Source: Candidatus Obscuribacterales bacterium
GTDB taxonomy: Bacteria; Cyanobacteriota; Vampirovibrionia; Obscuribacterales; Obscuribacteraceae
Assembly (NCBI GenBank): GCA_031292355.1
Contig: JARLHI010000042.1
Location: forward strand, 124,001-188,000
DNA: 64,000 nucleotides
Direction of reading: 5' to 3'
Shown here in pieces: positions 25,800 through 34,087 of this stretch. A program made the position numbers and the translations under genes. The notes below the pieces were generated by a model. It had not been told where the DNA came from and ran no database searches. It saw only the letters and a program-made list of their open reading frames with translations. Numbering within the stretch: position 1 is the stretch's first letter; each line of letters starts with the position of its first letter.

Positions 25800-27098
25800 A
25801 TGACAAAACAGATTACAAAATGGACGGCCTGTTGCGCTGCATTTGGACTGATCCTCGTGATTACTTCTTGGAGTTCATATCTGCCCGCCAGAAAAATAGC
25901 GGGAGCCGTTGATGCAAAGCCAATTCCATCAATTGCTGCAACAAAGAACGTAGATAGCGATATTGTTCGCCTTTCGCAAGAACCGGCTCTGCGCAACACA
26001 GTAAACATAGCAACTGTGAAGGATATGCGCTTGCATAATGTTATGCGATTTTCTTCAACCGTCGAATCGAGAAATCCGGGAACAGCATCCGTCACGTGTT
26101 TATTACATGGAGTTGTTTCTAGAGTGCTAGCCGATGTTGGTGACAAAGTACAGGCTGGACAAATTGTGGCGTATATCAATTGCCCCGACGTATCCGATGC
26201 TCAGTCTGTGTATGTAGAACGAAGAGCTCACGGTTTGGAAGCGGCTGCCAATTATGAATTCACGCGCACTCGTCTCAAAATAGCCGAGGCTGAAATAGCA
26301 CGACTGAAGTCTCTGTCTGTTGATGGAATTACAGCAAGAAAAGATGTCGAAAGTGCAGAGTCCAGAACCGCAGGAATTGAGGCCGAATTGCAAACGGCAA
26401 AAGCGATGGTCTCGTCTTCGGAAATCCAGCTGGAATCATCAAAGTCTCGTTTGCTCAGTTTCGGCTTAGAGCCAACGACGGTCGACAAAGTCACTACAGA
26501 GCTGCCATTGCGCTCTCCTATTTCCGGGTTAGTTAGCGAAAGGACTGCTCAAGCAGGACTTCCAGTCGGGCCCCTAAGCGGTGCAACAAACGCTGCTCTT
26601 TTCAAGATTATAGATTTATCTCGGGTTTGGGTGATGCTTGAGGTTCCTCAAGACGAGATCTCGCACGTGCATATTGGTGCAAAAGTATCATTCACTACCG
26701 AAGTTGCTCCGGGGAAATCATTCAAAGGACGTGTGACTAAACTGGGTGAAACATTTGATGCAGCAAGCCGAACCGCATCAATTCGAACAGAAATAGAAAA
26801 TCCCAATTTCATTCTTAAGCCAGGCATGCTCGTTTTAGCCGATGTTTCAACCGATGGTTCGTTACAGCAGCAACTGACGATTCCTGAAAAAGCGATACAA
26901 AAGCTCTCCAACAAAACTGTAGTTTTTAAAGAAATTGGACCACTCACGTTCAAAGTCTGTCCGGTTTCAATCGGCAGGTGTAACAGAGGCGATGCTGAAA
27001 TACAGACCGGACTGTCTTTAGGAGATCGAGTTGCCACGAACGGTTCATTCCTTCTAAAAAGTGAAGTTATGAAAAACGCTATCGGAGAAGAACAATGA
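25800..27098 (+). CDS. RND efflux periplasmic adaptor (CzcB/CusB type)
   Basis: 432-residue membrane-fusion protein of a heavy-metal pump. The N-terminal signal/anchor is TACCAAFGLILVITSW (residues 9-24). A lipoyl half follows (GVVSRVLADVGDKVQAGQIVAYI), then a helical hairpin of about 90 residues (YEFTRTRLKIAEAEIARL through ESSKSRLLSFG), the returning half (LRSPISGLVSERTAQAGL), the barrel LSRVWVMLEVPQDEISHV and KPGMLVLADV, and a membrane-proximal domain. There is no N-terminal Met-rich copper-binding segment as in CusB. Its stop overlaps the RND start by four bases (ATGA). Confidence 0.92.
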   Translation: MTKQITKWTACCAAFGLILVITSWSSYLPARKIAGAVDAKPIPSIAATKNVDSDIVRLSQEPALRNTVNIATVKDMRLHNVMRFSSTVESRNPGTASVTCLLHGVVSRVLADVGDKVQAGQIVAYINCPDVSDAQSVYVERRAHGLEAAANYEFTRTRLKIAEAEIARLKSLSVDGITARKDVESAESRTAGIEAELQTAKAMVSSSEIQLESSKSRLLSFGLEPTTVDKVTTELPLRSPISGLVSERTAQAGLPVGPLSGATNAALFKIIDLSRVWVMLEVPQDEISHVHIGAKVSFTTEVAPGKSFKGRVTKLGETFDAASRTASIRTEIENPNFILKPGMLVLADVSTDGSLQQQLTIPEKAIQKLSNKTVVFKEIGPLTFKVCPVSIGRCNRGDAEIQTGLSLGDRVATNGSFLLKSEVMKNAIGEEQ

Positions 27099-30000
27099 CA
27101 GTGCTTCAAGATAACGCCAATAGAGAAGATGTTCGACTGGTTAAAAATGACGATACACCCAGAGCAAATTCCACGAATAAGATGGGTGTGCTTGGTGCTC
27201 TGGTGGCAGGCGCCATAGAAGCGAGAGTGATGGTCATTCTTATCCTCATCTTTGTTTCAATCTTAGGCCTCTTCTTCGCCGTTCAACTTCATGTGGACGC
27301 CGTACCGGACGTCTCAAATGTTCAGGTGACAGTGACCGCGAATGCCCGCGGCTTAGCGCCAAAAGAAGTAGAGCAATACATTACCTATCCTATCGAGATG
27401 GCGCTGCAAAGTTTGCCGAGGCTGACTCAATTGCGGTCCTTATCAAAGTTTTCCTTAAGCCAGGTGACTGCCGTTTTTGAAGATGGATGCGACATTTATT
27501 GGGCCCGACAGCAAGTCAGCGAGAGGCTTAAAACGGCCAGCGAACAGCTGCCAGCAAATGAGATCAAAATTGCGTTAGGACCGATTGCCAGCGGATTGGG
27601 CGAAATCTATCAGTTTCGAGTGATAGGTAGCGGGCACAGCCTGATGCAACTTAGAGACATTCTTGATTGGCAAGTGATACCGTCTCTGAAGACAGTTCCA
27701 GGAGTTGACGAGATTCAAGCGATGGGCGGTGAAGCCAGGGAGTACCAGGTGCAATTGGACCCGGAACGAATGCATGGCTATCGAATCAATGCGTCTGAAG
27801 TTATGGCCGCCCTTTCAAAAAACAACATGTGCAGCGGAGGTGGCTACATGATTGAAAACGACGATCAGACCTTGATTCGCGGAGAAAGCATGCTGCATAC
27901 TCCCGAAGATATTGCAAATGTCGTCATTAAACGCACCGCATTCGGTGCTATAAAAGTTCGCAACCTGGCCACCGTCGTGATAGGGCACAAACAGGCTCAG
28001 AGCATTGTGACCGCTGACGGAAACGGCGAATCTGTGATCGGCGTCGCTGTGATGAGAAAAGGTGAAAATTCAAAAAATGTTTTGAAGGAATTGAATGTCG
28101 CAGTCAAAACTTTGAATGCCTCTTTGCCTTCAGGGGTAGCTGTAGTGCCTTTTTATGACAGGAGTGTGTTAATTGAGAGAACCATAGACACGGTTTGGCA
28201 TAATCTGCTGCACGGTGCGTTTTTTGTTGTAGTTGTTCTTGTTGTCTTGCTAGGAGACCTCAGAGGAGCGTTTATAGCAGCCCTTGCTATCCCCTTCTCT
28301 CTTCTGGGCGCTTTATCATTTCTGTCACTGACAAACACATCAGGCAACTTGCTTTCGTTAGGCGCAATCGATTTTGGCATTCTTATAGACGGTTCCGTTG
28401 TTATGGTCGAAAACATAATACGCAGGCTTGCTGAAAATCCTCAAGGCGACAGACTGAAAAACGTTCAGTCCTCAGCTGGCGAAGTAGCCAAACCAATCTT
28501 TTTTGCGGTGCTCATCATCACTGCCGTATATCTGCCGATACTGGCGCTTCCGGGAGTGTCGGGAAAAACCTTTCAACCAATGGCTCTGACTGTTATATTC
28601 GGTCTTTTAACTGCTTTGATGATCGGGTTGTTCATAACTCCGTCACTGGCTTACTTCATTCTGCCCAAGCACCCAAGCGAAAAAGACACTTACTTTTTGC
28701 GTCTCTTACAGCCGGGATATCGCCGTCTACTGCTGTCTGCAGTCAAACACCCGAAGAAATCGATTACCTTCGCTTCGCTTTTTTTTATTGCCAGTTTATT
28801 CACTCTCCCTCTTCTTGGCTCCGAATTCGTACCCAAGCTTAAAGAAGGTGCTTTAGTGCTAACGGTAAATCGGCCGGTTTCCGGCTCTTTGGCAGCGGCT
28901 GCAAACGAAACAACCTTGATGGAAAAAATCATTAAAGCTATTCCAGATGTTGAGACGGTTGTTTCACGCACGGGTCACTCAGAAATTGCTTTCGATCCAA
29001 TGGGTGCTGACGAAACAGATATGTTCGTTATACTCAAGCCTGCAGAAAGTTGGAAGACAGCCAAAACTCAGGTAGAAATTGAAGATGTCATAGTAAATAA
29101 GTTGCGCAAATCAGTACCAGGCGCTGTATTTTCTGTTTCGCAACCGATCGAGCAACGAATGAATGAGCTGATTGCTGGGGCAAAAAGCGATGTTGCCGTC
29201 AGAATTTTCGGTCCAGATCTCGAAAAACTCAGGGAACTCGGTGGTGCAGCAGGCAAGCTGTTAGCGGAAGTGCCAGGCGCCGCAGACGTAAAGCTTGAAC
29301 AAACAACAGGGTTACCGGTGGTGTCAGCCAGAATCGACTCTGCAAAATTAGCGGCTTATGGAGTGACCTCGCAAGAAGCATTGGATACAGTGGCAGCGTC
29401 ACAGTCAGGCAAAGTGGTGGGTACGATTTATCAAGGTAAGCCGCGATATGATTTGTGCGTAAAGTTCGCCGAACATTCTATGCAGAAGACAGAAGACATC
29501 GGTTCGCTTCCAGTTGGCACCACAAGCGGTGAGCTCGTTCCGTTAAATCAAATCTGTTCCATTGACAGAAGAGAGGATGCAGCGCAAATAACACATCTTC
29601 AGACCGACCGCAATTACATGGTGCAAGTGAACGTTCGTAATCGTGACTTAGGAAGCTTTGTCAAAGATGCCCGAACAATTCTTGCCAAACACCTGAAATT
29701 ACCACCAGGATATAGAATGACTCTGGGCGGGCAATTCGAGAGCCTGTTGGAAGCGCAAAATCGACTATTTTTACTCGTACCAATTGTTCTTTTACTTATT
29801 TTTGTACTGCTTTATGCGTCCTTCGGCAGTTTCGGACCGGGGCTTCTAATCTTTTCCAATGTACCCCTTGCGCTATCGGGAGGACTGCTCGCTCTCTGGT
29901 TCAGAGGGATGCCTCTATCAATTACCTCAGGAGTGGGCTTTATCGCCTTGTTTGGGGTTGCCGTGTTGAACGGTGTCGTTCTTGTTTCAACGATCCAGCA

Positions 30001-30274
30001 AATCGAACGAAATGAAAATATTGGTCCACGTCGTTCTGCATTAAAAGCAGCAAAACAACGAACTCGTCCTGTTTTGATGACAGCACTGGTTGCCTCATTG
30101 GGATTCATGCCCATGGCACTAGCTACGTCAATAGGTGCAGAGGTACAACGACCACTTGCAACTGTGGTTATCGGCGGACTTATTACCTCAACCCTATTGA
30201 CGTTAATCGTTATCCCCGCCGCGTACTCCTGGCTTAGACAATTTCGAATGAAAAGGATGCACAACGGTCTATGA
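27095..30274 (+). CDS. Heavy-metal RND transporter, CzcA/HME1-like
   Basis: 1059 residues, the usual length of a CzcA/CusA pump: twelve membrane helices and two large periplasmic loops. Proton-relay and metal-class residues are visible in TM4, DFGILIDGSVVMVEN (Asp426, Asp432, Glu439), the pattern of divalent-cation HME-RND pumps (Zn, Co, Cd or Ni). Cu/Ag pumps (CusA) have an A-x-D-x-x-I-x-M-x-E-N pattern there. N-terminal landmarks are HVDAVPDVSNVQVTV, GLAPKEVEQYITYPIE and MNELIAGAKSDVAVRIFGPD. It works with the adjacent adaptor and TolC protein as a tripartite pump across both membranes. It overlaps both neighbours by four bases (ATGA), so the three are coupled. Confidence 0.95.
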   Translation: MTVLQDNANREDVRLVKNDDTPRANSTNKMGVLGALVAGAIEARVMVILILIFVSILGLFFAVQLHVDAVPDVSNVQVTVTANARGLAPKEVEQYITYPIEMALQSLPRLTQLRSLSKFSLSQVTAVFEDGCDIYWARQQVSERLKTASEQLPANEIKIALGPIASGLGEIYQFRVIGSGHSLMQLRDILDWQVIPSLKTVPGVDEIQAMGGEAREYQVQLDPERMHGYRINASEVMAALSKNNMCSGGGYMIENDDQTLIRGESMLHTPEDIANVVIKRTAFGAIKVRNLATVVIGHKQAQSIVTADGNGESVIGVAVMRKGENSKNVLKELNVAVKTLNASLPSGVAVVPFYDRSVLIERTIDTVWHNLLHGAFFVVVVLVVLLGDLRGAFIAALAIPFSLLGALSFLSLTNTSGNLLSLGAIDFGILIDGSVVMVENIIRRLAENPQGDRLKNVQSSAGEVAKPIFFAVLIITAVYLPILALPGVSGKTFQPMALTVIFGLLTALMIGLFITPSLAYFILPKHPSEKDTYFLRLLQPGYRRLLLSAVKHPKKSITFASLFFIASLFTLPLLGSEFVPKLKEGALVLTVNRPVSGSLAAAANETTLMEKIIKAIPDVETVVSRTGHSEIAFDPMGADETDMFVILKPAESWKTAKTQVEIEDVIVNKLRKSVPGAVFSVSQPIEQRMNELIAGAKSDVAVRIFGPDLEKLRELGGAAGKLLAEVPGAADVKLEQTTGLPVVSARIDSAKLAAYGVTSQEALDTVAASQSGKVVGTIYQGKPRYDLCVKFAEHSMQKTEDIGSLPVGTTSGELVPLNQICSIDRREDAAQITHLQTDRNYMVQVNVRNRDLGSFVKDARTILAKHLKLPPGYRMTLGGQFESLLEAQNRLFLLVPIVLLLIFVLLYASFGSFGPGLLIFSNVPLALSGGLLALWFRGMPLSITSGVGFIALFGVAVLNGVVLVSTIQQIERNENIGPRRSALKAAKQRTRPVLMTALVASLGFMPMALATSIGAEVQRPLATVVIGGLITSTLLTLIVIPAAYSWLRQFRMKRMHNGL

Positions 30275-31692
30275 GATGTAATCGACAAAAAACTTTCGAT
30301 GAGTTTCGGTCAAAAATGCAGGTTCAGTCTTGCGCGCGGGAGATATTGCTCCTGTCGCTTGCGCTCGTAAGTGTGAATCTAAGCGTCTCACAAGCAACCG
30401 CTGCAAATGATCATGCAACAGCAGATGCAGGGTCCAATCAAACTATTGCGGAGATAATGCCTGCTTTATTAAGGACGACGGCGCCCGAGCCAACGGTTGC
30501 TCCAATTCCTTTGTCTGTGGCATTTGATGAATCGATTTACAATAGTCCAAGAGTAGCAAACATTCGAACGCAGCTCGGAATCACCAAAGCGGGTTACGCT
30601 CAAGCTTATACGCTTCCGAATCCATCGTTCTTTCTATTGCATGATTCAGCTCAACTAGCCAAGCAAGTTGGTGCGTTGATACCGATAGAATCTCCCTGGA
30701 AAATAGCATTTAGAGTGCTTCTGGTAAAGGAACAGCTAAAACAAACGGACCTGGAGATACAGAAGGCTCTCTGGCAATTGCGAAGTTACACAAGGCGCGC
30801 ATATCTGGATTTAGTGATCGCCCAGGAGACGCGAAATACACTCGAGGAGCTGGCAAATCTTTCACGCGAATTACAAATTGTAGCCAAACGGCGGTTTCAA
30901 ACTGGCGATGTGGCGGATATGGATGTGCAAAGAGCTGAGCTTGCAGCACTTATGGCAGAGGCGGACTATAATCAAAGTAAGCGCAAAGTAGATCAATCCC
31001 GTCAATGTTTAAGTGTAGTTCTCGGACGTAACTACGACTCGCCGCTTGAAGTGCAAAAGCTGCCTGCTTTTGAGCTAAGAGTAGAATCAAATGACTTGCT
31101 TCCAAACTTTCGCACATCCGCACCCTCGGCTGATGAGCTTATACAGAAAGCCTTGTCAAAAAGACTCGATCTCAAAGTTATCGCTCAAGCGATTAACGTT
31201 AATATAGCCAGCTTGAAAAACATAAGAGCTAATACCTTGCCCAACGTTCAAGTCAATGCGGGATATTCTTATTCCGGCAATCCCCCCATACCTAGTGTAG
31301 CCACCCGCGGCTACTTCCTTGGCGTCACTCAAGAGCTGCCGCTATTGAACTTTCAACAAGGAGAGCGAGCAAAGAACAAAGCCATTGATATTCAACTTAA
31401 ACAACAACTTGCAGCAACACGCAACGTGATCACAGAAGAGGTTATCTCGGCATATCAACGAATGATGGCTGCTCGCGAGCGCATTGGCTACTTTCAAACA
31501 TCCATTTTAGCCACATCTAACGTGGTGGCTAAAATGGCTCGACGTGGGTACGAGGTAGGACAGACCGACATTACAACGACGATGGCCGCGCAACAAGCGA
31601 ATGTACAAACGCAGATCGCTTATCTCGATGCCGTACGGAACTATCAACTTGCTATGACTGATCTAGAGCAAGCAGTTGGCGAACCGCTGTAG
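30271..31692 (+). CDS. TolC-family outer-membrane factor (CzcC type)
   Basis: 473 residues, the outer-membrane channel of the metal pump. A long N-terminal segment carries a hydrophobic run (ILLLSLALVSVNLSVSQATA, about residues 26-45), so the signal peptide may start at an internal Met (MQVQSCAREILLLSL). Two outer-membrane efflux repeats follow, with the typical long helices (YTRRAYLDLVIAQETRNTLEEL; RNVITEEVISAYQRMMAARERI) and GYSYSGNP as a beta-strand segment. The ATG at 30271 overlaps the RND stop. It ends the czc-like operon; the next gene is on the other strand. Confidence 0.92.
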   Translation: MRCNRQKTFDEFRSKMQVQSCAREILLLSLALVSVNLSVSQATAANDHATADAGSNQTIAEIMPALLRTTAPEPTVAPIPLSVAFDESIYNSPRVANIRTQLGITKAGYAQAYTLPNPSFFLLHDSAQLAKQVGALIPIESPWKIAFRVLLVKEQLKQTDLEIQKALWQLRSYTRRAYLDLVIAQETRNTLEELANLSRELQIVAKRRFQTGDVADMDVQRAELAALMAEADYNQSKRKVDQSRQCLSVVLGRNYDSPLEVQKLPAFELRVESNDLLPNFRTSAPSADELIQKALSKRLDLKVIAQAINVNIASLKNIRANTLPNVQVNAGYSYSGNPPIPSVATRGYFLGVTQELPLLNFQQGERAKNKAIDIQLKQQLAATRNVITEEVISAYQRMMAARERIGYFQTSILATSNVVAKMARRGYEVGQTDITTTMAAQQANVQTQIAYLDAVRNYQLAMTDLEQAVGEPL

Positions 31693-31763
31693 TTAAGTAC
31701 GATTTTGAAATAATAGTGTTTGACAAAGGTCAAATAAAAAATTGATACCACTCCTGGTGTTAC

Positions 31764-32000
31764 TCAGGTACCAAAATAAATGCCAACGGCCCCGGTCACT
31801 CGCCTGATCATCGAGGCCGATTCAATGGTCAACTCTTCACCGTAATCGAGTTCCTCAGCACCGCGTTTTTTCAATAACGCAATCAACTGGACCCGTTCAG
31901 CTTCAGGTAGGGTTATGAGCTTGCGATGATTGTCAGCAGCAATCTTCAGTAATTCAGTGATGGGTAATTCTGCGTTGATCACTGTCAATGTCTTTACCAA
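31764..32000 (-). CDS. Small hypothetical protein (uncertain)
   Basis: 78 residues from a TTG start (a GTA follows). The composition is protein-like: TLPEAERVQLIALLKKRGAEELDYGEELTIESASMIRR looks like two amphipathic helices, and no stop-rich or repetitive features intrude. I do not recognise it. It has only a weak ribosome binding site and sits between two convergently placed transcription units, so it may be spurious. Confidence 0.4.
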   Translation of the reverse strand: MVKTLTVINAELPITELLKIAADNHRKLITLPEAERVQLIALLKKRGAEELDYGEELTIESASMIRRVTGAVGIYFGT

Positions 32001-32330
32001 TTAAGAAGTAGTAAGTGTCAGGGGCGCCACGTCTGTAGGTATATAAAATCGTATTTAAGCATGATATACGTCCGAATAAAACCTGGCAACAGCCAAAACC
32101 AGCCCTAATTGGGACAATTACCAGAGCACACAGGACATAGGCGAATACGTGAAGAAGCTCTCCAATTGTGACCAAATGCCAGTTTATCTCACATAATATT
32201 TGCCTGTTTTCTGGAACATTTAGGCTACAGATGTGTCTCTGATTATGGAAGCACTTGAGCTTGTCAATTTTGACCGTCTTTTAAGTGAGCCGTTTGCTCT
32301 AGTGCCGTGTCCAAAAGTTAGGAGAGCATC
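32001..32330. other. Intergenic region before the KGG gene
   Basis: 330 bases. The minus-strand frame 31954-32175 is open but has no recognisable features. The KGG gene's ribosome binding site AGGAGAG (32322-32328 region) is strong. No other signal is clear. Confidence 0.4.
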
Positions 32331-32636
32331 ATGCGAGAAGAATTAGAAGCGAATCGCACCGAACGCGGTTTCGCCGCAATGGACCGAGAAAAACAGCGCC
32401 AGATTGCCAGCATGGGCGGAAAAGCCGCGCACGCAAAAGGCACCGCACATGAATTCACAAGCCAGGAGGCTGCTGCCGCAGGCAGCAAGGGTGGCAAAGC
32501 CGCTCATGAAAGAGGCACTGCCCATGAATTCAGTCGGGAAGAAGCTGCCGCTGCCGGTCGCAAGGGCGGTCAAGCCAGCGGGAACCGAGCGCGTCTGGCT
32601 AATCTAGCCGACGCCAATGTCAGTTCACAGAACTGA
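32331..32636 (+). CDS. KGG-repeat stress protein (Con-10/GsiB-like)
   Basis: 101 hydrophilic residues with three copies of the stress-induced KGG repeat: MDREKQRQIASMGGKAAHAKGTAHEF, then SQEAAAAGSKGGKAAHERGTAHEF, then SREEAAAAGRKGGQASG. Repeat length is about 23-25 residues. GsiB and fungal Con-10 proteins of this kind accumulate under desiccation, salt or general stress and are thought to act as hydrophilins. There is no signal peptide, so it is cytoplasmic. It has a strong ribosome binding site (AGGAGAGCATC-ATG) and is followed by a perfect 16-bp hairpin; it is a one-gene unit. Confidence 0.9.
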   Translation: MREELEANRTERGFAAMDREKQRQIASMGGKAAHAKGTAHEFTSQEAAAAGSKGGKAAHERGTAHEFSREEAAAAGRKGGQASGNRARLANLADANVSSQN

Positions 32637-32658
32637 ATCGACAGCTAAATAAAACTCG

Positions 32659-32698
32659 AATGGAAAGGGATTGGCTTCAACACCAATCCCTTTCCATT
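32659..32698. terminator. 16-bp perfect hairpin between convergent genes
   Basis: Arms 32659-32674 and 32683-32698 are perfectly complementary with an 8-base loop (CTTCAACA). The hairpin lies between the KGG gene (+) and the TPR gene (-). On the minus strand GTTTTATTT follows, so it most likely ends both transcripts. Confidence 0.75.
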
Positions 32699-32742
32699 TG
32701 GGGCAAAAAAAAGACCTATAGAAGACTTATGTCAATGGCTCT

Positions 32743-33762
32743 CTAACCCAGCTCATAAAAAGACTGAGGCAGAGCCCCGCCTCCAGCTTCGCTGGTGGTC
32801 ATCGCACGCACCTTACCGATGTGATTATCAATCGAGTCAGCTTGCCCAAAACGATTTGTTTTGCGCAGAAGACTGGCATAAACTTCCTCGATATCAGCCA
32901 CTTTGGCATGATTTCGACCGAGATTCTTTTGTCGAATGGCAATTGCTCTTTGTAGTAATGGTTCGGCAGCGGCGCACCTTTCCTGAGCCAAATAAAGCAT
33001 CGCCAGGTTTTTTAGTTCGGTGGCAACACACAGATGATCGACACCAAAAACATGTTCGCGAATACGCAATGATTCAAGTAGAACCGGCTCCATTTTTCCA
33101 AACATGCGTAAACGACAATAGAGATCGGCCAATTTTCTGAGCATATCGGCGATATTGGGATGGTCGCAACCAAGCATTTCACGCATCAATGTCACTTCTA
33201 GTTCGGCCTCATGTACCGCCTCCAAAAGGACTCGATTGTTTTGACTACGATACTCTCCAGTCGTCGATGACGGAAAACTTTGAGTTCTACGGTCTCCATC
33301 CACGGTGCGCGGTGAATACGCTGGCGTAGAGGATGTACTTCTAATTTGTGTTTGAGAGCGCGGGTCTGATGCCCGTCGTGAATAATCATTGGAAAGCAAA
33401 TCGCTGGACGGGCTACATGAAAATCCCGGATGCGACATGCCAGTTGGCACTTTGACAGGATTGAGCATCGTCGTCGAAGCGGCATTTGGACGCAGTCGTT
33501 CCGCTCGCATAGTCACAACCTTTTGCAGGGTACTCTGACATTCTTCAATAGCTCTTTTGCAGTCAGCGTTTATGACCTGTAGATTTTGCCTGATACGTAA
33601 TGCTCTTTTTAGTAATACTTCCGCATTTTCCAAACGGTTAGATTGAATATACAGTTCTGCGAGCTTAAACGCTGTGGTTGCCACCTCGTCTGAATTGGCT
33701 CCTAAAGCCTGCTCCTGAATCTTCAAAAATCCTTCGAGGTCTGCGATGGTGTCACACTTCAT
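32743..33762 (-). CDS. TPR protein, kinesin-light-chain-like repeats
   Basis: About 339 residues. The N-terminal half has one TPR pair (FKLAELYIQSNRLENAEVLLKRALRIR); a Ser/Thr/Arg-rich linker of about 90 residues follows. The C-terminal half has the tandem KLC-like 42-residue repeats: HPNIADMLRKLADLYCRLRMF, HLCVATELKNLAMLYLAQER and HAKVADIEEVYASLLRKTNRF. Such repeats bind other proteins; the partner is unknown. ATG 33762 has the ribosome binding site AGGCGG six bases upstream; an in-frame ATG at 33786 has none. No signal peptide or enzyme domain is present. Confidence 0.82.
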   Translation of the reverse strand: MKCDTIADLEGFLKIQEQALGANSDEVATTAFKLAELYIQSNRLENAEVLLKRALRIRQNLQVINADCKRAIEECQSTLQKVVTMRAERLRPNAASTTMLNPVKVPTGMSHPGFSCSPSSDLLSNDYSRRASDPRSQTQIRSTSSTPAYSPRTVDGDRRTQSFPSSTTGEYRSQNNRVLLEAVHEAELEVTLMREMLGCDHPNIADMLRKLADLYCRLRMFGKMEPVLLESLRIREHVFGVDHLCVATELKNLAMLYLAQERCAAAEPLLQRAIAIRQKNLGRNHAKVADIEEVYASLLRKTNRFGQADSIDNHIGKVRAMTTSEAGGGALPQSFYELG

Positions 33763-33786
33763 ACAGTTACCGCCTGAGATAAACAA

Positions 33787-34087
33787 CTCTGGATAGACAA
33801 ATAATCGTCTCTCCTCAAAGACATCTTGCCCCAGACGTATACCCTAGACTATTGGTTTTTCTATATAACTTTGTATGGGAATCAAATAGTCGTCAAAAAG
33901 AAGGGCTTGAGCATCCTCGAAGATTGCGAACCTGTGGGACATCCACTCTTTCGTGTACAAGAAATCCAACATAGTTTTATAGGGTGACCATAACGCGCAT
34001 CCCATCTATATAGGTTAGATTGATCTTGGCTATTAGCATTTCCAGAAAATTTTCTACAGGCATAAACTGCCTTTTACGTGGGCGAGC
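33787..34087. other. Divergent intergenic region
   Basis: About 300 bases between the TPR gene (-) and the LRV gene (+). It should hold both promoters; I cannot assign boxes with confidence. The minus-strand frames at 33977-34245 overlap the LRV gene start and look like shadows. Confidence 0.4.

Noticed and set aside
31710..31740. TTTGAC/GTCAAA dyad after the TolC-type gene
   Set aside because: Six-pair stem followed by A rather than T on the plus strand; too weak to call a terminator or operator.
31954..32175. Minus-strand 73-codon frame before the KGG gene
   Set aside because: Overlaps the 78-residue frame and shows no recognisable features or ribosome binding site.
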